Source of the DNA: Acidobacteriota bacterium
Lineage (GTDB): Bacteria; Acidobacteriota; Vicinamibacteria; Marinacidobacterales; Marinacidobacteraceae
Reading direction: 5' to 3'
NCBI GenBank assembly: GCA_028877265.1
Contig: JAPPGX010000133.1
Span: 1-64,000 of the forward strand
Length of the DNA stretch: 64,000 nucleotides
Within the stretch, counting starts at the first letter, position 1. Each line of letters starts with the position of its first letter. The notes beneath the pieces were generated by a model, which did no database searches, was not told the origin of the DNA, and saw nothing but the letters and a program-made list of their open reading frames with translations. Below, one piece after another: positions 8,746 to 16,241 of this stretch. A program made the position numbers and the translations under genes.

Positions 8746-8749
8746 GAGC

Positions 8750-10126
8750 ATGACGGTCCGAACCCGGATCGCTCCGTCGCCGACCGGCGATCCGCACGTC
8801 GGGACGGCGTACCAGGCGCTGCTCAACTACGCCTACGCCAGGAAGCACGGGGGCGCCTTCGTGCTCCGGGTCGAGGACACCGACCGGGCGCGTTCCACCA
8901 GGGCCTCCGAGGCCGCAATCCTCCGTTCGCTGCGCTGGCTCGGGCTCGCCTGGGACGAAGGCCCCGACGTTGGCGGCCCCTTCGCGCCCTACCGCCAGAG
9001 CGAGCGGATCGAGGCTTGCCGGGAAGTGGCCGAACGGCTCCTCGGCGGAGGCAAGGCGTATCGGGATTTCGGGGAGGACGCCGGCGGGGCCTACGCCATC
9101 CGGCTCCGCACCCCGGAGACGGGCCGGATTGCGCTTCCCGACCGGCTCCGGCAGGATCTTTCGAAGGACTGGGAATCGGTGGACGATCCGGTACTCCTCA
9201 AGTCCGACGGTTTCCCGACGTACCACCTCGCGAACGTCGTGGACGACCACCTGATGGAGATCACGGACGTGATCCGCGGGGAGGAATGGATCGCATCGCT
9301 CCCCAAGCACCTTCTGCTCTACGAGACCCTGGGGTGGGACCCGCCGTCCTTCTGGCACGTCCCGCTGCTCCGGAACAACGACAAGAACCGCACCAAGCTG
9401 AGCAAGCGCCGGAGTCCCACCTCGATCGACTTCTACCGGCAGGCGGGTTTCCTGCCCGAAGCGCTCCTCAACTTCCTGGGAATGCTGGCCTGGACCCGGG
9501 CGGAGGGAGAGGAGAAGTTCACCCTGGATGCGTTCGTCGAGCATTTCGAACTCGGATCGCTCTCCCTGGCGGGCGCCGTCTTCGACACCGAAAAGCTGGC
9601 GTGGCTGAACGGCCGCTACCTGCGGGAGGACTACGACCCGCGAGAACTCGCCGGGTTGCTGCGCAACTGGCGTTTCGATGACCACACCCTGGAGGCCGCC
9701 GCCGGGCTCGCGCAGCCGCGGATGCGCACCCTCGGAGACTTCGGACCCCTGGCGTCGCTCTTCTTCACCGACGAGACGCCCCGCGATCCGGACGATCTCG
9801 CGGGAAGCCTCGAGCCCTCCGAGGTCGCGGAATGGCTCCTGCTCGCGGAATGGGCGCTCGAGGATCTTCCGGAGTTCACGGGCGAAGCGGTCCACCAGGC
9901 GCTCCGGGCGCTCTCCGAGTCGCTCGGGGTGAAGCTCAGGAAGTTCACCCGCCCGCTCTATGTCGCCCTCAGCGGTTCGGCGTCATCCACCCCGCTCTTC
10001 GGGTCGATGGTCCTGCTCGGCAGCGCGATGACCCGGATGCGCCTGCGCCGCGCCCGGTCGGCCCTCGGCGGCGTCCCCCGCCGCCGCGAGAAGGAACTGG
10101 AAACCACCCATCGCCAGCGCGCTTGA
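8750..10126 (+). CDS. gltX: Glutamyl-tRNA synthetase
   Basis: 458 residues, class I. The HIGH-type motif is within PSPTGDPHVGTAYQALL (9-25), followed by RVEDTDRAR. The KMSKS loop is KLSKRRSP at about 215. It joins glutamate to tRNA-Glu. GlnRS is encoded separately at 35732-37516, so a discriminating GluRS is likely. The C-terminal anticodon-binding region is present. It is at the end of the MoxR cluster with a 4-base gap, an odd place for a housekeeping enzyme. A REP-like repeat follows the stop. Confidence 0.95.
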   Translation: MTVRTRIAPSPTGDPHVGTAYQALLNYAYARKHGGAFVLRVEDTDRARSTRASEAAILRSLRWLGLAWDEGPDVGGPFAPYRQSERIEACREVAERLLGGGKAYRDFGEDAGGAYAIRLRTPETGRIALPDRLRQDLSKDWESVDDPVLLKSDGFPTYHLANVVDDHLMEITDVIRGEEWIASLPKHLLLYETLGWDPPSFWHVPLLRNNDKNRTKLSKRRSPTSIDFYRQAGFLPEALLNFLGMLAWTRAEGEEKFTLDAFVEHFELGSLSLAGAVFDTEKLAWLNGRYLREDYDPRELAGLLRNWRFDDHTLEAAAGLAQPRMRTLGDFGPLASLFFTDETPRDPDDLAGSLEPSEVAEWLLLAEWALEDLPEFTGEAVHQALRALSESLGVKLRKFTRPLYVALSGSASSTPLFGSMVLLGSAMTRMRLRRARSALGGVPRRREKELETTHRQRA

Positions 10127-10133
10127 GCGACGC

Positions 10134-10260
10134 GCCGGCTTGGAACGCCGGTCTCCAGACCGGCACGTGCGGCGCTCCGCGCCGCGCACGGCGCAACCCC
10201 ACACCGCCTTACGGCAACCTCCGGCCTGCAACGCCCCGCTCCGGAGGTGACGCAACGTCC
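10134..10260 (+). repeat. REP-like palindromic repeat, copy 1 (about 125 bp)
   Basis: Begins GGCTTGGAACGCCGGTCTCC, where GCCGGTCT and AGACCGGC form a tight palindrome, followed by a GCGCGGC-rich block and ACGGCAACC. A copy in the opposite orientation occupies about 16028-16149 and matches over most of its length. Shorter pieces occur at 43184-43204 and 50150-50208, and a related palindrome lies at 35764-35785. All but the last lie just beyond gene ends. Confidence 0.65.
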
Positions 10261-10404
10261 CTGACCGCGGGTCCTCCAAGCTTGCCCCAGTTCCTCGGGC
10301 CACTCGGAGTGACCGAAGTGCCGGTCGAGGCCGACCCTCGGAGTTGTTGTCCGGAGTTCGCGGGCGACAGGTAGCGGTCGGCGCCCGGTGGAGTTTCCCT
10401 CCGC

Positions 10405-10839
10405 CTATCGGAAACGTTCGGGCCCGGATCCTTCCAGACGCACGGCGAGGATCGCCGGGGATACGGCGACGTCCGGTGCGCCACTCAGGATTGCCCGGTC
10501 CAAGGTGGCGAGTGGGACGCGTAGACCTCTCGCGAGCACGACGAACTCGGCGTCGTACGCAGTGAGACCGCACTCGAGGGCCGCCGCTATTGTCTGCCGA
10601 CCGGAGACGGCCGCTACCCGGTCACCGAGGATCGCCGAAGCGTCGTCGGTCATGGCCTTGGCTTGCTCCTCCGTGATTTCGCCACGCCGCACCAATCCCA
10701 CGAGGACGTTCCGCAGTTCACTCATGAGGATCGGCGGCGCACTCCACGCGGAGTCCCTCCGGTACAGCCGTACGGCCGCAACGTATTCGTCGCCGGCGGC
10801 GACGAGCTGGACCATTACGTTCGTGTCAACGACGATCAC
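10405..10839 (-). CDS. PIN-domain ribonuclease toxin (VapC-like)
   Basis: 144 residues. The N-terminal MIVVDTNVMVQLV carries the first PIN acidic residue (D5). Conserved Glu at about 41 (LMSELRNVL) and Asp residues in AYDAEFVVLA and TLDRAIL complete the metal site. VapC/FitB toxins cleave tRNA or rRNA. The gene start overlaps the antitoxin stop by 4 bases (10836-10839), the classic order of antitoxin first and toxin second. The active-site residues look intact, so it is probably functional. Confidence 0.88.
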   Translation of the reverse strand: MIVVDTNVMVQLVAAGDEYVAAVRLYRRDSAWSAPPILMSELRNVLVGLVRRGEITEEQAKAMTDDASAILGDRVAAVSGRQTIAAALECGLTAYDAEFVVLARGLRVPLATLDRAILSGAPDVAVSPAILAVRLEGSGPERFR

Positions 10840-11078
10840 AGCCTGCCGGCGCTCTTGAGCTCACGCAGCGTCTTGTCGGTGAGGTCGAGTTCCCCGATCT
10901 CCTCACGGCGGCGCCGGATGCGTTCGAGCAGGCCTTCCACGTCCGTGATCCGGTGGTGGACGGACTCCTCGAGTCGCGCGAGGATCTCGCGGTTCAGACT
11001 GCGGTGGTTCCGCGCGGCGGAGCGCCGGAGCTCCTGGTGCAATTGATCGGGGACTCCCCGGAGGGCGATTTGGGCCAT
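10836..11078 (-). CDS. FitA-like ribbon-helix-helix antitoxin
   Basis: 80 residues. The N-terminal MAQIALRGVPDQLHQELRR and RNHRSLNREILARLEESV form a ribbon-helix-helix DNA-binding domain like FitA. The C-terminal half (LLERIRRRREEIGELDLTDK) is a helix expected to wrap the PIN toxin. It is the first gene of the pair and overlaps the toxin by 4 bases. A 9-bp inverted repeat lies 10-56 bases upstream and is the likely autoregulatory operator. Confidence 0.88.
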   Translation of the reverse strand: MAQIALRGVPDQLHQELRRSAARNHRSLNREILARLEESVHHRITDVEGLLERIRRRREEIGELDLTDKTLRELKSAGRL

Positions 11079-11087
11079 GTTGCGTAC

Positions 11088-11134
11088 TCCGGTGTGGTGC
11101 TATTGGAATGATAGCAAACTGATGTCACACCGGA
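11088..11134. promoter_or_regulatory. Inverted-repeat operator candidate of the toxin-antitoxin pair
   Basis: TCCGGTGTG at 11088-11096 and CACACCGGA at 11126-11134 are a perfect 9-bp inverted repeat with AT-rich sequence between them, directly upstream of the antitoxin start at 11078. Ribbon-helix-helix antitoxins usually bind such repeats over their own promoter. Binding is inferred. Confidence 0.5.
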
Positions 11135-11187
11135 TTCGTAAACCCGGCGGCGCCGGAGCTCCGGGTTGCGAACGGAGGCTGCCGGGT

Positions 11188-12405
11188 TCAGCGGATGTCC
11201 CAGCGATGCAGTCGCGAAACGTCCTTCACGTAGATCCGGTCCCCCGCCACCGTGGGCTGGGTCCAGGTCTCGCTGTCTGCGACCTCATAGCGCCGGATTT
11301 CCTCGAGTCCGGCGCGGCTCGCCTCGAACACCACGAGCTCGGCGTCCTCCTGCAGCGAGAAGACGATGTTTCCCGCCCGCACCAGCGCGGCGTTTTCGGC
11401 CTGCCGCGGCGTGCTCTCCCAGAGCGCCTCCCCGGAGTCCAGGTCCAGCGCGAAGTACTGGCCCCGATTCCGGTGTGAAAGGCCGAACATCACCCCGTCC
11501 CGGACCACCGGGTTCGCCATGTGGAGGGAGTACTCCCTCGTGCTCCAGACGTCGGCGGTGGTCCAGCCGTCGCCGGCCCGGGCAACGCGGAACGCCGTCA
11601 CTCCGTTTCCCCGGCCGTTCTGGATCACCAGGTCCCGGTAGAGGACCGGCGTCTGTGAGGTCGTGTCGGACTGGGTGGTGAAGGGCCGGCTCCAGAGCAG
11701 CGAGCCGTCGGCGACGGAAACCCCCACGAAGTGTTCCTGGGTGAAGGTCACCACCTGCTCCACGCCGTCGAACTCGAACAGCATCGCCGAGCCGTAGGCC
11801 GGGCCGTCGCCGTCCCAGGACCAGCGGACGTCGCCGGTCTCCGCATCGAACGCCGTCAGCGCCCCGTCGTCGTGCCCCCCGACGTGGACGATGACAAGTC
11901 CGCCGTGAACGAGCGGCGAGGCGCTCGTGTGGTAGAGCGGCTCGACCCCGGTGCCCGGGACGTGCCAGAGCTGCTCGCCGCCTGCCGCGTCGAAGGCGGT
12001 TACCGATCCGGTCATGCCGTGGACGAACAACCGCCCGCCGGCGTAGGCGGGGGTGGACTTCGGTCCGGGACCGTGCCGCTGGGTCGCTGGGCTCATGTCG
12101 AACGGAGCGGGATACGCCGAACGCCAGCGGACCTCGCCCGTCTCCGGATCCATGGCGTAGAGGACCTCGTCCTCGCCCCAGCGGGCGAACTGGAACAGAT
12201 TCCCGTCCACGAGGAGCGGGGTGGCGTAGCCGGTGCCGACATCGGCGGTCCATACCGGGGTCAGGGTTTCCGGCCACGCGGCGGGTGCCTCGAACCCGGA
12301 CACCGCGCCGTCGCGTGCGGGGCCCCGCCACTGCGGCCAGTCCTGCGCGCCGGCGCCGGCAGCGAAGAAGAGCGCGAACGCCGGCAGACAGTTCCTCATG
12401 CGCAT
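11188..12405 (-). CDS. Secreted PQQ-like (outer membrane assembly-type) beta-propeller
   Basis: About 405 residues. A signal peptide (CLPAFALFFAAGAGAQ) is followed by DWPQWRGPARDG, the entry motif of PQQ-like propellers, and repeated blades containing LYAMDPETGEVRW, VTAFDAAGGEQLW, LTAFDAETGDVRW and FALDLDSGEALW. It is likely periplasmic. The family includes quinoprotein-like and scaffold proteins; no calcium or PQQ ligand set is obvious, so enzymatic function is not claimed. ATG at 12405 has GGAG 7 bases upstream; ATG at 12399 has AAGGA and is equally possible. It is divergent from the deacylase-like gene with a 78-bp shared upstream region. Confidence 0.82.
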   Translation of the reverse strand: MRMRNCLPAFALFFAAGAGAQDWPQWRGPARDGAVSGFEAPAAWPETLTPVWTADVGTGYATPLLVDGNLFQFARWGEDEVLYAMDPETGEVRWRSAYPAPFDMSPATQRHGPGPKSTPAYAGGRLFVHGMTGSVTAFDAAGGEQLWHVPGTGVEPLYHTSASPLVHGGLVIVHVGGHDDGALTAFDAETGDVRWSWDGDGPAYGSAMLFEFDGVEQVVTFTQEHFVGVSVADGSLLWSRPFTTQSDTTSQTPVLYRDLVIQNGRGNGVTAFRVARAGDGWTTADVWSTREYSLHMANPVVRDGVMFGLSHRNRGQYFALDLDSGEALWESTPRQAENAALVRAGNIVFSLQEDAELVVFEASRAGLEEIRRYEVADSETWTQPTVAGDRIYVKDVSRLHRWDIR

Positions 12406-12483
12406 CCTTGGACTCCAGCGCTCTCCCGCGCCGGGCGGTATTGTCGCACTCCGGTCCTGCCCGGCCGGAGACCGAAATCGCCC

Positions 12484-14070
12484 ATGTCTTTCCCGAACCT
12501 CCGAAACGCGCTTTCGCTGCTTGCCGTCCTGGCCGCCGCCTGTGGTCAGGAACCGCATGACCTCCTCATTCGCGGCGGCCTGCTGCATGACGGCAGCGGC
12601 GGTCATCCCGTAATCGCTGACCTCGCAATCACGGGTGATCGCATCAGCTTCGTCGGCGACGCCGGCGCCGAGGAGGTGACCGCACACGAGTCCGTGGATG
12701 CCACGGGCCACATCGTGGCTCCCGGGTTCATCGACATGCACGCCCATTCGCAGATCGGCGAGGACTGGGCGAAGGAGGCGCTGCCGTTCCTGTATCAGGG
12801 AATCACGACGGTGGTTCTGGGGGTGGACGGAGGCGGCTCGCCGGAGGTGGCGGACACCCTGGCGGGCTGGGAAGCGAGCGGCATCGGGGTGAACGCGCTC
12901 ACCTACGTGGGTCATGGGGCGGTGCGGCGGCTCGTGCTCGGGGAGGAGAACCGGGCGCCGAGCGACGCTGAACTGGACGAAATGCGCGCGCTGGTGCGTC
13001 AGGGACTGGAGCAGGGTGCGTTCGGTCTTTCGAGCGGGCTCTTCTATATCCCCGGGAACTACGCCACTACCGAGGAGGTCATCGAGCTGGCCCGGGTGGC
13101 CGCCGAGTACCGGCCGGCCATCTATGACACGCACGACCGCGACCTGGGAGCGGCCTATCCGAGCTTCGGCTACCTGGCGTCCATCGAGGAAGCCATCCGA
13201 ATCGGCGAGGAGTCCGGGACCAAGGTCATCTTCAGCCATTTCAACGCGCAGGGGGCCACGAACTACGGCCGCGCGCCGGAAGGCGCCGCCCTGATCGACG
13301 AAGCTCGCGCCCGGGGCGTCACGGTCTCCGGGGCCCAGCATGTCTACACCGCGACCCAGTCCAGCCTGCGGGCCTATACCGTTCCCCGTTGGGCCTCGGC
13401 GGGGGGTCGCGACGCCATGCTCGAGCGGTTCGACGATCCGGACACCGCCCGCGTCCTCGACGAAGCCACCGCCGAGATGCTGGCCATCCGCGGGGGCGCG
13501 GACAAGATTCGCTTTTCCGATCGGCGTCCCCATCTGAACGGGCGGACCCTGGCGGACGTCGCCGAGGAGTGGGGCGTTCCGGCTCCGGAGGCGGCCCGCC
13601 GGATCCTCGCCGAGGGGAACGCATCGGTGATGAACATCGGGCTCTACGACCCGGTCAACACCGGCTACCTCGCCGAGCAGGACTGGATGATGACCTGCAC
13701 CGACGGGCGCGACATCGAGCCCGGCACTCCCGTGGGACATCCGCGGGTCTATGGCGCCTTCACGAAGAAACTGCGCGACTACGTGCTCGACGAGGGACGC
13801 ATCTCAATGGCGTTCGCGATCCGCAGCATGAGCGGCCTCGCCGCCGAGTTCCTCGAACTCGACGACCGCGGCTATCTGCGCGAAGGCCTGAAGGCGGACC
13901 TCGCGATCCTCGATCCGGAGCGGATCCGGGACCGGGCCACCTACGACGAGCCGCACCAGTACTCGGAGGGCACCGTGCACGTGCTGGTGAACGGGGAGTT
14001 CGCGATCAGGGACGGCGCGCACACCGGGGCTCTGGCCGGCCAGGGTCTGCGGCCGGGTCCGGTGGAATAG
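12484..14070 (+). CDS. N-acyl-D-amino-acid deacylase-like amidohydrolase lipoprotein
   Basis: 528 residues with a lipoprotein signal (LLAVLAAAC, lipid-attached Cys at about 20). The amidohydrolase barrel follows: DLLIRGGLLHDGSG, the metal-binding DMHAHSQ, FGLSSGLFYIPG, and the C-terminal DLAILDPERI / VLVNGEF segment typical of the D-aminoacylase family. These enzymes remove acyl groups from D-amino acids; dihydroorotase-like relatives exist, so the substrate is inferred. Export as a lipoprotein fits scavenging of D-amino-acid compounds. It starts at ATG 12484, divergent from the propeller gene. Confidence 0.85.
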   Translation: MSFPNLRNALSLLAVLAAACGQEPHDLLIRGGLLHDGSGGHPVIADLAITGDRISFVGDAGAEEVTAHESVDATGHIVAPGFIDMHAHSQIGEDWAKEALPFLYQGITTVVLGVDGGGSPEVADTLAGWEASGIGVNALTYVGHGAVRRLVLGEENRAPSDAELDEMRALVRQGLEQGAFGLSSGLFYIPGNYATTEEVIELARVAAEYRPAIYDTHDRDLGAAYPSFGYLASIEEAIRIGEESGTKVIFSHFNAQGATNYGRAPEGAALIDEARARGVTVSGAQHVYTATQSSLRAYTVPRWASAGGRDAMLERFDDPDTARVLDEATAEMLAIRGGADKIRFSDRRPHLNGRTLADVAEEWGVPAPEAARRILAEGNASVMNIGLYDPVNTGYLAEQDWMMTCTDGRDIEPGTPVGHPRVYGAFTKKLRDYVLDEGRISMAFAIRSMSGLAAEFLELDDRGYLREGLKADLAILDPERIRDRATYDEPHQYSEGTVHVLVNGEFAIRDGAHTGALAGQGLRPGPVE

Positions 14071-14129
14071 CGGCGCGGCGCGGCTCCCGCGTCTGACAGA
14101 ATCCCGCCTCCCGTCAGGAGGACTCCTTC

Positions 14130-14615
14130 ATGCGTAATCTGCGGTTCCCGGCCATTCTTGCTGTCCTGTCGCTCGGACTCGGGCTCGCCGCCCACGCCCA
14201 CGCCCAAGGGGGCGCCAACGCCACCGAGCGCTACGGGGTCTGGCGGCTCCGGTCGGACAACCCGCCGCCCTACAAGAACATCATGACCTACGCAGCCCAC
14301 GGCGACGGGGGCATGAGCATCGAGGTCGCCACCACGAACGCGGAGGGCAACACCTCGGTGTGGAGCTACGTCACGATGTTCGACGGCGTCTTCCGCCCGG
14401 TCGAGGGGATCGAGAATTCCGAGACCGCCGTCGAGATCGTGACCGAGCGAAGCACTCGCATTCTGAATGCCCGGAACGGCTCGGTGTACCAGGTGATCAT
14501 CAACACCCTCTCCGAGGACGGCAGCCGGATCGACAACGACTACGTCCGGGTGGATGCCGACGGGAAGATCACGCGGGTGACCCGCGCCACCTACGACCGC
14601 GTGCAGGAGGAGTGA
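14130..14615 (+). CDS. Secreted protein of unknown function (161 aa)
   Basis: A clear Sec signal peptide (FPAILAVLSLGLGLAAHAHAQ, cleavage about residue 26) precedes a single small domain of about 135 residues with alternating strands (YGVWRLRSDNPPPYKNIMTY). A strong ribosome-binding site AGGAGGA lies 8 bases before the ATG at 14130. It is 60 bp after the deacylase-like gene and may be co-transcribed. No catalytic motif or family is recognised; a periplasmic lipocalin-like fold is only a guess. Confidence 0.7.
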   Translation: MRNLRFPAILAVLSLGLGLAAHAHAQGGANATERYGVWRLRSDNPPPYKNIMTYAAHGDGGMSIEVATTNAEGNTSVWSYVTMFDGVFRPVEGIENSETAVEIVTERSTRILNARNGSVYQVIINTLSEDGSRIDNDYVRVDADGKITRVTRATYDRVQEE

Positions 14616-14662
14616 CCGTGGCAGGCGGAAACCTCACCTGGCGGTACCACCGCCCCGGTTGA

Positions 14663-15004
14663 ATGAGCTGCAAGAAGACGCAGGAGTTTCTTGCGGCGAA
14701 CGGCATTGCGGACGGAGACATCCAGAACGCCAACAAGGCCCCGATTCAGGGCGACGAGGCCCTCACGTTACTGGACGGCGTGAGCGAACTGCTCGTCGCC
14801 AAGGGCCGCAAGGTGGAGCGGTTCGACCTCACCGGCGACCGCCCGGATGACGCCACGCTGAGCGGGGCCATGGTCGGCAGCTACACGAACCTCACGGACC
14901 TGCTCCTCGGCCGCTCGGGCAAGCTCCGGGCCCCGACCATGCGCGTCGGCGACCGCCTCGTGGTGGGCTACAACCAGGAGTTGCTGGAGCAGGTCTTCGG
15001 GTAG
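14663..15004 (+). CDS. ArsC/Spx-like thioredoxin-fold protein
   Basis: 113 residues. The N-terminal MSCKKTQEFLAANGI has the active-site Cys3 at the position used by ArsC-type reductases. The C-terminal LRAPTMRVGDRLVVGYNQELLEQVF resembles the cis-proline-containing end of thioredoxin-fold ArsC-related proteins. There is no CxxC motif. It is likely a cytoplasmic thiol-reactive protein; arsenate reductase activity is not established. Start is ATG at 14663, 48 bp after the previous stop. Confidence 0.72.
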   Translation: MSCKKTQEFLAANGIADGDIQNANKAPIQGDEALTLLDGVSELLVAKGRKVERFDLTGDRPDDATLSGAMVGSYTNLTDLLLGRSGKLRAPTMRVGDRLVVGYNQELLEQVFG

Positions 15005-15060
15005 GCGGCACTACCCGCGTTCAAGTCTGGGAGACCAGATCCGACAACCGGTGCGCGGCC

Positions 15061-15522
15061 GTGGGCTTTGTTGAGGCGGTCCGCACCTGTCTCTTCCGGA
15101 AGTTCTTCCAGTTCCGGGGACGGGCGGCGCGGGCGGAGTACTGGTGGTTTGTGGTGTTCGGCGCGCTCCTGACGGGTGCAGCGGCGCTGGCCGGCACGGA
15201 GCAGCTTGCTTACCTGGTTGCGGCCGTCTTGTTCTTGCCCCAGTTGTCGGTGACGGCCCGGAGGCTCCACGACACGGACCGCTCCGCCTGGTGGGTGCTC
15301 TTGTTGGCGCCGGGCTGGCTCGATTCCCTGTCGTACCGCTTCTTCCCCGAGGAGGTATGGACCGAGAGCCTCGTCTTCTTCCTGGGCTTGTTGATCGCAG
15401 GCCTGGTCCTCTTCTGGTTCATGGTCCAAAAAGGCGACGCCGGGGAGAACCGGTTCGGTCCTGATCCCGTCCCGGACACCGTTCTCGGCATCCACGGACC
15501 GCCGCCGCGGAACGACGGTTAG
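15061..15522 (+). CDS. DUF805 family inner-membrane protein
   Basis: 153 residues starting at GTG 15061. The N-terminal FRKFFQFRGRAARAEYWWFVVF is the DUF805 signature, followed by four hydrophobic helices and the family motif TARRLHDTDRSAWW. DUF805 proteins are small four-helix membrane proteins of unknown role. It lies 57 bp after the ArsC-like gene. Confidence 0.88.
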   Translation: MGFVEAVRTCLFRKFFQFRGRAARAEYWWFVVFGALLTGAAALAGTEQLAYLVAAVLFLPQLSVTARRLHDTDRSAWWVLLLAPGWLDSLSYRFFPEEVWTESLVFFLGLLIAGLVLFWFMVQKGDAGENRFGPDPVPDTVLGIHGPPPRNDG

Positions 15523-15554
15523 ACCGTCGGGCGCGCCGGACCGCCGGCCCGGGA

Positions 15555-15941
15555 TCAGGAGAGCGGCTGCCAGAGACCGATGATGTTGCCCTCCGGGTCC
15601 TTCACCTGGGCGTAGATGCCCATTCCCGGAATCTTGGCCGGACCCATGAGGCACTCCCCGCCGGCCGCCTCGACGTCTCCGACGCGTTGCTCGCACGAGG
15701 GCACCTCGATCACGACGACCGGAGAACCGCTGCCTCCGCCCTCGCCCCGGGGGTACATCCCTCCGTTGATGCCGCCGGGGACGGTCGGATTCCCCTGCTC
15801 GTCGATCGGGGTCGTGATCACGAAGGTGTAGGGCATGTCTCCCGGCACGTCGGAGACCTGCCAGCCGAAGACCTTCTGGTAGAAGTCGGTGGCGCGGGAC
15901 TTGTCGCTGAAAGGGATCTCGAAGTGGCAGACGCGGTCCAT
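15555..15941 (-). CDS. VOC (glyoxalase/bleomycin-resistance fold) protein
   Basis: 128 residues with two beta-alpha-beta-beta-beta modules: CHFEIPFSDKSRATDFYQKVFGWQV at the start and VGDVEAAGGECLMGPAKIPGMG then VKDPEGNIIGLWQP at the end, as in VOC proteins. Metal ligands would be His6 and a C-terminal acidic residue (E or D in the DPEGN segment). The substrate is not predictable. Start ATG at 15941 is supported by GGAGGAG 5-11 bases upstream. It is convergent with the DUF805 gene. Confidence 0.88.
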   Translation of the reverse strand: MDRVCHFEIPFSDKSRATDFYQKVFGWQVSDVPGDMPYTFVITTPIDEQGNPTVPGGINGGMYPRGEGGGSGSPVVVIEVPSCEQRVGDVEAAGGECLMGPAKIPGMGIYAQVKDPEGNIIGLWQPLS

Positions 15942-16027
15942 GAAGCTCCTCCTTGGGAGTTGGAAAGGGTGCTGGATAAGCCGAACGACCCGGCGGCGGA
16001 TCTTGTTCCGTCGTCCGGTCCGCCGCC

Positions 16028-16149
16028 GGTGGTCACCTCCGGGGACGTGGACGTTGCGAGCCGGGGTTGCCGTGGGGCGGAGTGGAGGCACGACGTGCGC
16101 GGCGCGGAGGGCCGCGCGTGCCGGTCTGGAGGCCGGCGTTCCAAGCCGT
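16028..16149 (-). repeat. REP-like palindromic repeat, copy 2
   Basis: On the minus strand this matches the repeat at 10134-10260 for most of its length, including GGCTTGGAACGCCGG, CTCCAGACCGGCACG and CCACGGCAACC. It fills most of the 300-bp space between the VOC gene and the S9 peptidase gene; nothing else recognisable lies there. Confidence 0.65.
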
Positions 16150-16241
16150 CTGCGCCGCCGGGCCGGTCGGACATCGGCAGTCACCGGGGTTGTGAACCGG
16201 GACGGGAGACTCCACACTAGACCGATTCCGGAGGAACCCCC

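Noticed and set aside
5980-8826. 948-codon minus-strand ORF opposite the DUF58 and VWA genes
   Set aside because: It is Arg/Gly/His-rich with no domain and mirrors well-supported genes; a GC-rich shadow frame.
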